From Hysterangium stoloniferum (Eukaryota; Basidiomycota; Agaricomycetes; Hysterangiales; Hysterangiaceae), in NCBI GenBank assembly GCA_015178975.1, contig WHVD01000144.1, forward strand, positions 62,001-126,000: a stretch of DNA of 64,000 nt, written 5' to 3'. Every line of letters starts with the position of its first letter. The first letter of the stretch is position 1. The position numbers and the translations under genes were made by a program. The notes beneath the pieces are model-generated. The model ran no database searches and had not been told where the DNA came from. It was given only the letters and a program-made list of their open reading frames with translations. Of this stretch, positions 34,595 through 46,711 are shown piece by piece.

Positions 34595-35335
34595 TGTTAA
34601 GAACTGAAAACTGACTAATGTCAGTAGGCCAATGGGGACCGATCGGAAGGACTTGGCTTCAGCTTATGTGCTGCACCCTCACAAATATCTGTCGGGTATC
34701 CTTAAATTTTGGACGGGTGAAGACTAGTCCTAATGAGTACCTCTCAGTGAGTTACCGATCAGGACCAAAGGATAAGTTGAGTGTCGGGCCAAGGGGTCAG
34801 GAACCGAGAGTGGGCAAGTGCACACAAAGGCAGATAGCGGGATACTTAATATAAGACTTCTAGAGGTGTAAGAGGGTATTCTGAGTCGATATTCTGATTG
34901 CCTAGTAACTACAACTACAGCAGGTTCATATACAAGTATTTGGCATCTAGAAAATACCAACTAGGAGAAGAGTGGAAAACAGTTTTGACAAATAAGCTTG
35001 ACTAGGAACGGGAAGGTTACAATTAGTTCAGAGGCCGTGAAATAACCGAGAGTGGTATTACGAGAAAAGGAAATAGTCTGAGGTTACAAGTATACATAGA
35101 CATATGTGAAACATAGAGTAGAATGGATCATCATAATGAAAAGGGGTGTATCAGAGTTTAACCAGATAGTATGAGTATATTTTGACATGGGCATAAACAG
35201 AGTTTGAGCACCGTGAAAACATACGTCAGTGTTGGGGGTCTGACACTTTCCGATGCGATGACTTGAATGCTAACTTGAAATGTCAATAGGCGGCGATAAC
35301 CTCAGGGACCATCAGGTTGTGACACAGTCGTAACA
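34595..35335 (-). repeat. Solo LTR C in G6
   Basis: 741 bp, TGTTAAGAACTGAAAAC...CAGTCGTAACA, with perfect ATAAT duplications (34590-34594 and 35336-35340). It is closely related to LTR B and to the interrupted LTR at 48502-50871. Confidence 0.97.
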
Positions 35336-36260
35336 ATAATTAAGTTTGGAATCTGAAAGTGTCTGAGAAAGAAATGTGACCAGGTGAATTTCACCATCAG
35401 AACCTTGAATGGAAAAATCACAGCAATTGCATAGTTGGAAGCATCAGTTTCCACAATATTTGGAACATCAGGTTTCCAAAGAGAAAGAATTGGAGAAAAA
35501 GTGAAGGCATTTTTTAGAGTCTGGAAAGCAGAATGGCATTTGTCATCAAAAACCCATGGTTGAGATTTATGGGTAAGGTGAGTGAGTGATATTGTAATAT
35601 GTGAATAGTTCCAAATAAAGTGACAGTAGAAATTTTCAAAACCTAAAAATGACTGGATATCCTTGACTTTCTGTGGTTCGGGCCAATCATGGACAACCTG
35701 AACCTTAGTTTCATCCATACAGAGACCATCAGGTCTGATAATGAAACCTAAATATTCAATAGGATCCATGTTAAAATAGCATTTTTTACCATTAGTGACA
35801 AGACCATTTTTTTGGAGTCTTTGGAAAACTTTGCAGACCTGCTCATCGTGAAGAGTGGGATCTTTGGAAAATACTAAAATGTCGTCCAGGTAGACTATAA
35901 CACATATGTCAAGCATGTTGGAAAATATATCATTAACAAAATGTTGAAAAGCAGAAGGAGTGTTGGTAAGGCCGAAAGGCATAACCAACCATTCAAAGGA
36001 TCCATAGCAGGTGTGGAAAGCAGTCTTCCATTCATTGCCTTCAGCAGTTCAGACCAAATGATAGGTGTGTTTAAAGTTTATTTTGGTGTAAATCCAAGCT
36101 TTCCATGGTGCATCGAGTAAATTGGTAAAGAGTAGAAGTGGGTACTTATCTTTCTATGTTATGGAATTTAATCCTTGGAAATCAACACAGAGTTGAAGGG
36201 AACCGTCCTTCTTTCTGATGAAAAGAATGGGTGCTCCATATGCTCCATACAGAGACTTTA
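35336..36260 (-). pseudogene. pol: G6 reverse transcriptase
   Basis: Reads MVMPFGLTNTPSAFQHF, catalytic YLDDILVFSKDP near 35890, KVQVVHDWPEPQKVKDIQSF and KCHSAFQTLKNAF, the same protein as in G1. A TGA at 36049-36051 stands at the same arginine as in G1. It ends at the short Harbinger-derived insertion at 36261. Confidence 0.92.
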
Positions 36261-36935
36261 GGAGGGTGTTTATAATTACTATAATCTCAAATATTTACTA
36301 ATAAAAGTCTTATTTTTACAAAACTCCATCTTTAAATAGTGATATCTATTCTGAAACAATTATATCATCAAAAAACAACCATCAGAAATAGTTCTCCATA
36401 TTACATCTTATACAACCCATAGTTATTTAACAAATTCCATTGTATATAATTTCTTTCCTTTTACAGATGCCTACTAATACTTTTATTAGTACTTTGTTTT
36501 TTAAAAGTTGTAATGAAGTTATTTCCATGTAAAATATGTAAAATATTATTGGAAATTTTTCATACCACAGCTGTCTTTATTAAGTAAAACCCCCTATATA
36601 TTCTGGGTATGTTGAATCAAGTAGAAATCTGTTCAGATTGACAGATCCATTCCGAAGTAATACATATGTATTTAGAGGTGCCAATAATATACATATGCAT
36701 GAAATGGACTATCTAAAGGTATCTATTTTTTAAAAGTATTAGTGTTTCAAACTACTAATTTTTTTTATTGTCTACTTGTGTCCGGAAAGATTCTTTAGTT
36801 TGTAATGTATGAGAGAGTTTAAAACTTTTTGAAAGTTTTAAAAACCAAATTATGTTTGAATCACATCCCAGATGTTTAAATGACGTTTAGAGTATATTAG
36901 AATTTGGTATACTTAATAGTTTTCAGATATCCTCC
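36261..36935. mobile_element. Short Harbinger-derived element, copy 1
   Basis: 675 bp with GGAGG at the left and CCTCC at the right, flanked by TTA duplications (36258-36260 and 36936-36938). Removing it restores the G1-like sequence. It is the inverted 3' end of the element at 11100-14812, including its last codons. It is non-coding. Confidence 0.9.
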
Positions 36936-37800
36936 TTAAGGGATGGATAAAACCTATTGATAGAAGTTCATCCAAGAACTCCTGAACAGTAAATGAAAGT
37001 TTTGATTGGGCCAATGGGTAAATATGTCCTAAGGGTGGGTTTGAACTGGGATCAATATCAATTTTTAAGTCATAAGGCCTATGTGGTGCAAGTTAGTCAG
37101 CTTTCTGCTTACTGAAAATATCCATGAAATCATGGTATTTTTCGGGAACTCCTTCCAGGTCAGCTTTTAGCTCAGATAATTCTGGAGTTGCAAAATGTCC
37201 AGATGCTTCATCAACTTTTAAGCTGATTGATAAATGCTGATCCATCCAGTTTACTTACCCTAACAAATGCTGCAGCATTGATGAGAGGGATTTTCGGAGG
37301 TGTGGAGGTTTCAGTAGATGCTGGAGGTGCTGTAGATGCTGAAGAGGCTCTGGCCAGATTAGACACTGCAGGAATCAGGAATGCAGAAATTAATACTGCC
37401 CAATACCCAGTCAATCAACAGATGATATTGGGTGAGCCAGTTGCATCCAAGAACAACCAAACAGCTAGAGTCCAATTGTGTTACAAAAAAAGTAATTATC
37501 TGGGATGTTCCACACAGGAACCAGATAGACATGTCACAGGCTTAAGTAATTGCTGTGTTGCTAGTGCCATCAAACAGATGCAAAGAAATTGTGGGAATAG
37601 AACAGAGTTTCAGATTATGTTTCATGGCAAAGGTGGTATTTACAAAACAGTGTGTGGAGCCAAAATCTATCAGAGCTCAGAACACTAAATTTCCAAGAAG
37701 GTCAGAAACAAGTTTTACAAATAATGATTCAGGACTAGAGAGAGCAGATGTGTTGAGACAGATAATCTCGAAAACACAGAGAGAGTCAATGCAACCCTCT
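36936..37800 (-). pseudogene. pol: G6 protease and RT N-terminus
   Basis: Matches G1 1560-2400: STPPKIPLINAAAFVRVSKL, VPEKYHDFMDIFSKQKAD-type linker and the protease region. Many small indels are present. The A-run for the frameshift (seven A, minus strand) lies near 37832. Confidence 0.85.
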
Positions 37801-38872
37801 GTCTGTGCAGATTCTGGAGGGTTGCTTACTCTTTTTTTGACTCCATGGTGGGTTTTTCCTTGGATGTTGTAGTCATTGTGGAAGTTGCCGTGCGAGCCTT
37901 GGAAGAGTTAGACTTAATGGTGCAATTGGAAACCTTGTGTCCACCTTTTCTGCAGAAAAGACAGAGATCATTATTCATGTGTTATTGTTTCTCCTTCAGG
38001 GTGAGTTTACTGTGAGAACCCAATAGGTGGGAAATGTCGGGTTTTATTGGAAGTTGAGTGTTTTTCCTTGTTGAATTTCTTGTCTTTCTTCTGATCAGAA
38101 TTTGATTTGCTGGTATTAGTGCCAGAGTTGCCAGTGTTATTGCCAGAGTTGTTGCTGGAAGACTTGCTAGTCAACACCTTGTTGCTTTGAGATCATTCCA
38201 TTGGATTTTCTCAGGAAATTTCCACTTTTCATTCCCAATAGTGGGCATTGGATGTCTGAGCTTTCATCCACATGAGTTGGAGAGTTTTTGGCTTTACATC
38301 TTTGCAGATGTTGTCTTTTAGGTGTGAGGGAAGACCCATATAGAAATGGTGCCTGAGGATGGAATTATCCCATCCACAGTGTGCAGTGGGGGTATTGAAC
38401 TTGATGAGATAATCGGAAACTGATTGATTGTCCTTCATCTTAAGTGTCATTAGTTCATTTTCTGCTTCACTGAATTGATTATATGGTCCGAAATTAGTTT
38501 CTAGTTCTTTGACAAATTTGTCCCAGTCATCGAGCCATTCAAGTGTCTCATCACATATTTTGGAAAGTCTGGGTTTGAACCACTCCTGAGCAGTATCCTT
38601 AAGATAAGAGAGTGTGAAGTTGAACTTTTCAACTGTCGGATTTTAATGCAGCAGGTCAATCATGGAAACTGAAATGGCATTGGAGAAGGAAATCCTTCTT
38701 TTTTGGATCCTTGCTGGTAAATGGTTTGGGTTCTTTGACTCTGGTGCGGGATGTTCTTTGCTTTCCTCAGCAGATTTCTGATAGTCAGCAAATTTCACAA
38801 GAGAGTTGATAAACATCATTTCAGTCAGTTCATCAGAAGATTTCTTTTTTGATTTGTCCAGTTGTTCTTCTA
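37790..38872 (-). pseudogene. gag: G6 gag
   Basis: LMTLKMKDNQSVSDYLIKFN near 38450, MGLPSHLKDNICKD near 38340 and the zinc-knuckle remnant CLFCRKGGHKVSNC near 37950 correspond to G1 Gag. N-terminal about 60 residues are missing because the second Harbinger-derived element starts at 38873. Confidence 0.88.
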
Positions 38873-39305
38873 GGAGATTGTTTATAATTACTATAATCTC
38901 AAATATTTACTAATAAAAGTCTTATTTTTACAAAACTCCATTTAAATAGTGATATCTATTCTGAAACAATTATATCATCAAAAAACAACCATCAGAAATA
39001 GTTCTCCATATTACATCTTATACAACCCATAGTTATTTAACAAATTCCATTGTATATAATTCCCTTCCTTTTACAGATGCCTACTAATACTTTTATTAGT
39101 ACTTTGTTTTTTAAAAGTTGTAATGTAGTTATTTCCATGTAAAATATGTCAAATATTATTGGAAATTTTTCATACCACAGCTGTCTTTATTAAGTAAAAC
39201 CCCCTACATGTATATATTCTGGGCATGTTGAATCAAGTAGAAATCTATCTGTTCAGATTGCCAGATCCATTCCGAAGTAATACATATGTATTTAGAGGTG
39301 CCAAT
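38873..39305. mobile_element. Short Harbinger-derived element, copy 2, truncated
   Basis: Same sequence as 36261-36935 for its first 433 bases, with a CTA before the left end as probable target. It breaks off at GCCAAT where the gypsy G5 segment begins; the remaining 230 bases are not found elsewhere in the window. Confidence 0.88.
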
Positions 39306-42166
39306 TGTTAAGGGTGTGTTGATCTGTTACTTGGGGGAGAGATGGTACCTTTTAAGATGGTCTCGGTTGATCACTGGGTGTAGTTGATATTCTGAGGGAA
39401 TGCGGAGTCAAAAGACTTGAGGATTGATCTTCTCCAAGACTTCGAACGGTCCTATCCATCTTTGTATAAGTTTCCTCCCAGGTCCTTTGGCTTCGACAAG
39501 CTCGAGGGAATGGGGATTGATTAGAACATAATCTCCTTCTGAGATATCTTCCACTGATCTCCTTTTCTTATTGTAGTTGTGAGCTTGCATTTTTTGTGCT
39601 CATGCAATCGAATCCCACACCACCTGTCAATGGTTTTCCAATTCTAAGATCCATTGGTCAGCTAAAGGGCTATCTGACAATTCCCTGGGAACCACAGGGT
39701 CATCCCCTCCTAGGCTGCGAGACATTCCTCTCAGTAAGTATCCCATCAGCAAAAAGGCCGGTGTGTAGCTTGTTGAACTCTGAACTGTCGAATTGTAGGT
39801 ATGAGCCACCACCTGAGTCCATTTAGACCATTCCTCTTTCAAAGAAGTGCAGTATGCTCTGAGCATTTGCTCAATGATAGCATTGGCATTCTCCATTTGA
39901 CTGTCAGTTTGAGGATGAGGGGACGAGGATACTGCAAGGGCACTTCCATATACCTTGCAGACCTCTCTCCAGAACCTACAGGTCCATCTCTTGTCTCGAT
40001 CACAGATTATCCTTGAGGGTAGGCCGAAAGGAGCGGCTACTTTATTCACAAAGGTTCGCATGAATCCTTCTGCAGGTAGATCTGAAGTTGTGGGCTCACA
40101 AATTAAAAAATGCATGAGTTTATCCACAGTGACAAATATGGCTGAGTAAGCACCCTCTGCAGAAGGAGGCAATCCAGCAGGTCCATTGAGACAACCTCAA
40201 ACAGCCTTAAGGGTACATCTGCGGGTCGAAGAGCTCCTTGTCAAGCAGAATGATCAACCTTAGTTTTCTGGCATATGTCACAGCTGTGAGCATACACCAT
40301 GCAGTCCTGCAACATCCTTGGCCAGAAAAACCGGTCCTTCATCAGCTGAAAAGTCTGTGACCACCTGCATGAGCTCCTTCAAAGGGGTTGTCATGTATCA
40401 ATTTGAGTATGGTTGACATCATGCTGCTAGGTATGCAGATTTGACTTTTCCAGTCCAAATCTCAAAAGAACAATAGCTTATTCTTGCTGATGAAATAGTG
40501 TGAAGGGGTAGCTAACATATTTAGGGAAATGGGATTGGGGGCATAATGATTTCTGAAGGTGGGATCTTTCTGATATCTGTCATGAAGTTCCTTAGCATAA
40601 CTCTCATCGATTTCTATAAGCAATTGGGGGTTTGAGAGAGTAAAGTTTGTCTTGTCAATTTCATCATTTCTGGGGAGGTTGTGCAAATCCCATTTCATTT
40701 GGGGGACCTCTTCCATTGTTCCAATTGGTTCAACTAACTCATGATGAGTGAGAAAGATGGCCTTTTCCACTGGTTTGTTCTCCCATAATGTCTCGTTGTC
40801 ATTCCGGTTGTAAGAATCCACTACGATTGGTAAGAGGTCATCTCTTGTGGGACTAGCACAGTCAGGTACTCAAGGAAGTCTAGACAGTGGGTCAACATTT
40901 CTGTGTATCCGTGCTGCTCAATGTAAGATTTCCAGACCAGGGTATGCAGTGTATACCACCCACCATGCAGCCAGTCGACATTGGTATTCTCGTAAGATCT
41001 GGCCCATTGTAACACCACATGGTCAGTGATCAGAAGGATATGTTCTCCCTCAATAAAGGGCTGGAAATGGACTAGTCCCTCTTTAGCAGCTAACACCTCT
41101 CGCTGTGGCTGAGTAATTACATTCTGCTTTCTTGAGCATGCAGCTCCAATAGGCGATGACATGCTTGACAGTGACACTGGTGTCGTCAAAATCTGAGGCC
41201 CAGGAATCCATCCAAGTGAATTCCAGCTCCTTGGTTTTATAACGAGTAACAAAATGGGCACGTCTCGAGATTGATCAAAGGCTGATCTTGCTTGGGCATA
41301 GATTTTAGTATCTTTAGGTCCTTGAGCGTCATTTTCTGTATTTGTTGAAGACAACATCCCAGTCCAAAGTCTGAAGTGTCCATGTATAGCCAATAAGGCA
41401 TGCCACTCACAGGGTGTCCAAGTCCTGGAGCAGAGCTCAACGCAACCTTGATGTCTTCAAAAGCTTGGGCGTGTTTGGAATCCCAAGTCCAACGGACTCC
41501 TTTCTTTAAGAGGTTGAAGAGTGGAGCAACCGTCCAGGAATAAAATGGTATGTAAGCGGAGAAGTACAGAACCATCCTGAGGAAATGTTGAAGATCTGCT
41601 ATCTTGGAAGGCGTAGCTAGTTCTAGTATGGCAGCGATCGTTTCTTGATGGGTCAAAAAACCGAGTCTAGACACCTTATGTCCTAGTAATAGAATCAAGT
41701 TATACCCAACATAGCACTTTTTGGGTGAGAGAGTGATTCCCACTGCAATTATGGCTTGTAGAACCTGGTCTAAATGGTCTAAACGATTGTCCCATGTCTT
41801 AGAAAAGATCATGATGTCGTCAATATAAACTAGGCAGAATATCCATAAGTAAGGTGCAAGTACAGTTTGCATAAGTCTCTGGAATATAGAGGGTCCATTA
41901 TGAAGTCCAAAGGGCATTCTCCTGAATTGCCACAGTCCTCGATGGGATCTGAAGGCAGTCTTCAGTTTGTTTTCTTCTAACATTTCAATTTGGGTAAAGC
42001 CAGCTAATGCATCAAAGGAAGATAGGATGTTGGATCCTGAAAGTGCTTGCATGATTTCAGACTGGCATGGCAACGGGAATTCATCAGGAACTGTTAGGCT
42101 GTTCAACTTCCTATAGTCAATCACCACTCGTGGTTTCCTGTTGCGATAGACAACAAAGGCTGGTGC
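39306..42166 (-). pseudogene. pol: Gypsy pol: RT, RNase H, integrase (element G5)
   Basis: A different gypsy lineage from G1/G4. RT: MVIDYRKLNSLTVPDEFPLP, FRRMPFGLHNGPSIFQRLMQ, catalytic VYIDDIMIFSKTW near 41815. RNase H: REVLAAKEGLVHFQPFIEGE and TDHVVLQWARSYENTN. Integrase: D in IFVTVDKLMHF, D in IICDRDKRW, then QTDSQMENANAIIEQ. The C-terminal module reads GPFEVLEKINPQVF, a TGA, then LHPVINRDHLKRYHLSPK and the stop at 39327-39329. Only about 20 bp then separate it from the short element at 39305, so the 3' LTR is absent. Several frameshifts and stops are present. Confidence 0.92.
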
Positions 42167-42858
42167 TGTTAGGGTATGTACATGGCGGGTCTCCAGAGAA
42201 ACCTGCAGAATATCTGGTAGGACTTGGCTTCAGCTTATAGGCTGCACCCTCACTAGATCGTGTTGTCCAATTTCGGACAGGCAGACGGGAATCCCAGGGA
42301 GTCCAGGTGGGGGTTGTGGGTTTGGGGTCATAGGTCAGAGGTCATGGGTCATAGGTCGTGATAGGTAAGAGAGATAGATGCGCTGGAGCCTGTGGGCTCC
42401 AACTACTGTGAGGGGTGTAATTCAAGTAGGAGTTTAGAGCGTAAAATGTATTAGATTACTGGGGGGAATCTAAGCCGATTTTCTGCCTGGATTGTATGTA
42501 CAACATCTGCCAGTTTAAATTGACTGTGGAGTGAATGTCATACTGAATCCAGTAATAATGAAATGAATTGAGAAAAACATAAAACGGGAATAGTAAACAC
42601 CAAATTGGTGTTAGGAATGGGACGGAATGGAGTGGAGTCCGAATAGTGACAAATCATAAACCATAATGGGAAATGGAGTGGAAGTGGAGTCTGAACGTGA
42701 CAGGTCATTTGACTAAAATGGGAACAGGGCTCTGTTAGAGGGAAGACGGGTTTACTGAGTGGGGTCCAGCAACTGACGCGTGGGACAAGGTCAGACATAG
42801 ACATAGACGGAGTCTGGTGGGTTTTCTGGTGACTGAAACACAATGTAACAAAGACGAA
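42167..42858 (-). repeat. Truncated LTR of the G4 family inside G5
   Basis: TGTTAGGGTATGTAC at 42167, and the sequence follows the G4 LTR until about 42858, where roughly 130 bp of the distal end are missing. About 50 codons of G5 RT are lost at the same place, so insertion was accompanied or followed by a deletion. Confidence 0.85.
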
Positions 42859-43637
42859 TCGGGACATTGACTTTAACGTCTACTTGTCCTAAATGCCAGT
42901 CTACTCCAAAGGCTTGGACATTCTTAGTCAATACTGACTTCAAGTGAGAGGAGATGTCAGTAGGAATAGGTCCTAAGTTAACCAACTTATGTAGGTCCTC
43001 TGCATGAAATGTTTCCATGGTGGCAACTGATAAGCTGTACGAGGCCAGCGTCCAGCCTGATTTTAATAGGACTAGAGGCTTCTGACTTCCCTACATGTCC
43101 GTAGACATGTAATGCTGAGATCCCAATACTGGAGTATCCACCTGGGGGATCCCTTCTGCAGTTAATAATGGTCGAATCCTCCTTCATAAGCCGACTGGAT
43201 TGAGGGTATTGGATGGGTCTTTTGCTTTCCTTTCTTGTGGCCAGTTTGGCATTCCTCCTGATGCATCTACCATAAAGTACCTTGGGTGTAGCGTTCAGAA
43301 TGGAGTTGTCCACTTCAGAGTCTGACTCCTCACAAGGAATTAGGTTGGATAACTGTCCTGGGTCAAAGGGGAAGTTCTCCTCCTCTGATCCCTCTAACTC
43401 AGAGGGGTCTTCTATAATGTAGGTCTGACTTATTTCCTTAGATCGGTTCACAAATACTTCCTCGTTGACAATTTCCTCAATGGTAGGAGGTTCAGATTGC
43501 AATAAGGCTCCCATCTCAATCAGACCTCTCCAGTTCTGACAATGAGCATCCAGCCAGTCTCCTTTCTCGAGGAAATCACAGTCTGATATAAAAACATAGA
43601 CTTGTGATGCTTGATTCTCATTTGAAGGTGAACTCAC
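42859..43637 (-). pseudogene. pol: G5 protease and RT N-terminus
   Basis: Acidic linker (EDPSELEGSEEENFPFD near 43400) followed by a protease-like KIRLDAGLVQLIS near 43060, in which the usual DSG is DAG. Then in another frame METFHAEDLHKLVNLG and VDWHLGQVDVKVNVP, the normal lead-in to RT. Confidence 0.75.
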
Positions 43638-43639
43638 AT

Positions 43640-45367
43640 CTAAAACAATGTCATCCTCTGATTGAGGAAGGTAGACAGAAATGAAATCAATTCCTCATCA
43701 ATGTCATGTACTTGTCCCTGTATGCTTAACCCATAAACTGTTTCATAAGCTCTCTGATCCTCTGCCTCCTCAGTTGGGTTCTGCATAGAGCATTTGTTAA
43801 TAGAGACATAGTGCGACATCCTACCCATGTGAGGGCAGTTGATCTTAAAATGCTCCAAACTCCCACAAATACAGCACTCCTTCAGGGATTTAGCGACACT
43901 TTTCTTGTCGCTTCGTTTGAAAAAGAAATTGCAGTGTTTCTTACCCTGTTTCACATTAGATCTCCTAGGGACAGTTTTATCTTCGGCTTCACTGAGAAGG
44001 ACATGACCACGATTAGTGGGGTCAATTCCGCTAGAGTGTTCTTCCTCATGCCAGGGATCCGACTCTTCCTGTTCGGCGATCATGACTCTGGGCTTCTGAA
44101 ACTGATAATGCTCTCAATGTGTTTGGACCCAAGCATTAATCAGAGCCTCTTGTATATTGTTAGCATAAGTCTGCAAGCTCATGATGTCGTCAATGGGTTG
44201 TCCTTGTAGAAGGTAAAGCCATTCCGTTGGCAGTATCAGGATGAGTCTGCACGTTTCATCTTTTCGATTTTGGTGGAACCCATACAAGAATCAATAAAGC
44301 TTAATTCTCCATTGAATGTAGTGAATGGGTGTCTCATTATCATGGCCAGCTTGTCAAAATTTCATGGCTTCCCATTCTAAGGCTAAGGATTTGTGCCAAC
44401 GAGTTCCAAGTAATCCCTCTACGATGCCCCAAAGGAACAATCTGTGAGATTGCCTGAATTCAGTGTGATGTTCATGGTCCAGGGTGCTCCACCAGACCTT
44501 GGCATTGCCGGTGAGTCATCTTGGCAGAGTGACTCCTAACGATGTGCTCATGGAGTCTGATATATCCAAGAGACTCATGATATCCATGATGTAGTCCAAA
44601 GCCTTGGATTGAGTTCCATCATATTCAGGAAGGTCAGACCATTCTATCTTGATGTCGTTGGTGTTAAGAGTGATCTTTTTATCCTTAGGTAAGTCATCGA
44701 TAAGTGTGCTGGCTCGAGGCTGTATCGGAGTTCAAAAGGGGGAGTTAGGTACTCCACTGTGACACCCCCCACATCCTGAATTCCCTCCATAGTCTGAACT
44801 ATTAGAACTCCCAGATGAACTGCTAGGGGGTCCTCCTGGTGGCAGAAAGGGATTTGAGGAGATCAGCAGGGAATGACAGGGATCATCTGGATTCAGCAAT
44901 CCTCAACCAGCAACCTGACCAGCTATACCCTCAGTGAATGCAGTAGAGAATGATGGTCGACCCCTGTTGGTGACTGATTGATTCCTAATCGCAGGTTGTT
45001 TATCACCGAAGTTAGGATTATCCGAAATTCTTTCGAATGCGATGCGAGAGCGATGAATCCCCTGATGGGGTGCAGGGCCGGGTTCCATCACGCTTTCTCT
45101 CTCAATTTCAATCGTATTCAAGGGCCGATGCAGCTGAGGCTGATGGATGGGAGTGCAGACTTCAATCCCCTTTTCCTGAAGATGATCTACAACTTGCATC
45201 CTCATATCCAATGGGAAGTCTTGCAAAATGACAGGACAATTGAGCGAATGGAGGAAACGAGTATCAGGAGACCCATTTAGGTTGCAAACAAACAAATTAG
45301 TTGTGGAGATGGGTGAATCAGGCACTTGAATCGAATTATTATAAGGGTAAAGCACCTCCAAAACCAT
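43640..45367 (-). pseudogene. gag: G5 gag
   Basis: N-terminal frame MVLEVLYPYNNSIQVPDSPI from 45367 to 44903, then a broken capsid region 44100-44900, and a zinc knuckle CCICGSLEHFKINC (C-x2-C-x4-H-x4-C) near 43875. No clear start codon context or 5' LTR directly upstream; a plus-sense LTR lies at 45473-46095. Confidence 0.75.
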
Positions 45368-45472
45368 CTTATCGAGCCTCCTCTGATTTCACTTCAACTG
45401 GCCCCTTAGAGTAAAGTATGTGAACAATACCTGCTGTATATGCATCTGACCCTCTATATGGTACCCAAAGTA

Positions 45473-46095
45473 CAGTCACAACCAGAGTGCCTGCTGACCC
45501 ATGCATGTCAATCCTGTCTATATCTGACTCTGTCTTACACACCAGTCACCGGACTCTACCTGGACAACCCATCAGCTCTCTAACTGAGCCCCATTCCTGT
45601 TATGGTCAAATGAACCTGTCATGTTTTGCGCCCCACTTCCATTCTGTACCATCCCTAACACCTAGTTTGACATTTACTCATCTTGTTTCATGATTACTCA
45701 TTTTGATCTATATTATTACTGGATTTGGTATTGCATACATTCCACAGTCTATATAGTCTAGCTAATGTTGTACATACAATCTGGTCAGAAAATCAACTTA
45801 GTTCTCCCCCAGTAACTTAGCATATATCCCACTCTATCCCCATCTCTCATCTGTGAAACACAACCCTATTGACCTCATTGGAGCCTGTGGGCTTTCTGAC
45901 TGGCCTCCCAACCTATCAACTGTTTGACCTATTGACCTATTGACTACTCTCAGACTCCCTGGCTTTTCCATCCACCTGTTTGAAATTGGACACAACAATG
46001 TCGTGAGGGTGCGGCCTATTAGCTGAAGCCAAGTCCTACTGGATTATCTGTCAGTTTCTCCAGAAAACCTCTGTGAGCCTGCCCATCCCTTAACA
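45473..46095 (+). repeat. Gypsy LTR, sense plus
   Basis: Reads from CAGTCACAACCAGAG to ATCCCTTAACA. TATATAG near 45752 is followed 30 bp later by CAATCTGGTCAGAAAATC. The U5 signature GGCCTATTAGCTGAAGCC is near 46012. It is opposite in sense to G5, so probably a solo LTR; the right flank is GTCAC. Confidence 0.8.
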
Positions 46096-46211
46096 GTCAC
46101 AAAAGGAACAATGGTCACAAACAGAACAATGATCACAAAAATAAGAATGGTTGGATTGACTGCCAACTGTAGGTGACTACTCTGGTCACCTGATGTATTT
46201 ATTTTGATTTA
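46096..46211. other. Left flank of the TA element, short tandem repeat
   Basis: Three diverged 18-bp units of the GTCACAAANAGAACAATG type at 46096-46149, then unique sequence ending TTTTGATTTA at the insertion site. No gene. Confidence 0.6.
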
Positions 46212-46598
46212 CAGCTGTTCCAGGTACCGATGGTGTAGTTCCAATTTCAATAAAATTCTGTCTTAGATTGTCAAATGAATCACACTGTATCTTGCAAACA
46301 GGGCATGATCAAGACACAAAAATTTGGGATCTATTGTACATATATACATAGAGTAGTATGGGGCATTGTGCGTATAACTTAAATATAGCTTATTATGTGG
46401 TATTTATAATTTACTCCCAAACTATTGCACTGGCTCTCCTGCCTCCATTTTGGCTTGGATGAGCCCAATGATTGGTGTACACATTATTTCTTACTGTATA
46501 GCTACTTAAAGAAGATGTAGGCTTAATACTTGCTCTATAATGAGGGGGGTTACTCTCTATATGCCAGTGGGACTCTTCTTAGATTGCATTATTTTAGC
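46212..46598 (+). repeat. Left terminal inverted repeat of the TA element
   Basis: Shared blocks with the right arm include TTTCAATAAAATT, GACACAAAAAT, GTATTTATAATTTA and ATTATTTTAGC in the same order. Confidence 0.85.
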
Positions 46599-46711
46599 AC
46601 ATTTGTGCAGAGATAAATTGGGATACTATAAGTAAATATTTAGCTAGCTTTGTACCTATAATTGAGATCTGTATGTAGTTTTAAAATGATACGTGTTGAG
46701 AATGATGCATC

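Larger units (their letters stand above)
33524..35335 (-). pseudogene. pol: G6 RNase H pieces between LTR insertions
   Basis: Bases 33524-33573 and 34327-34594 together match G1 positions about 335-640 (for example GGCATAGTTACTTTCCCCC and the region encoding [13 protein letters not shown]). They are separated by LTR B (33574-34321) and followed by LTR C (34595-35335). The coding sequence is shattered. Confidence 0.85.

Noticed and set aside
46096..46149. Short repeats thought to be TIR ends of another element
   Set aside because: Three diverged 18-bp tandem units only, no inverted partner found.
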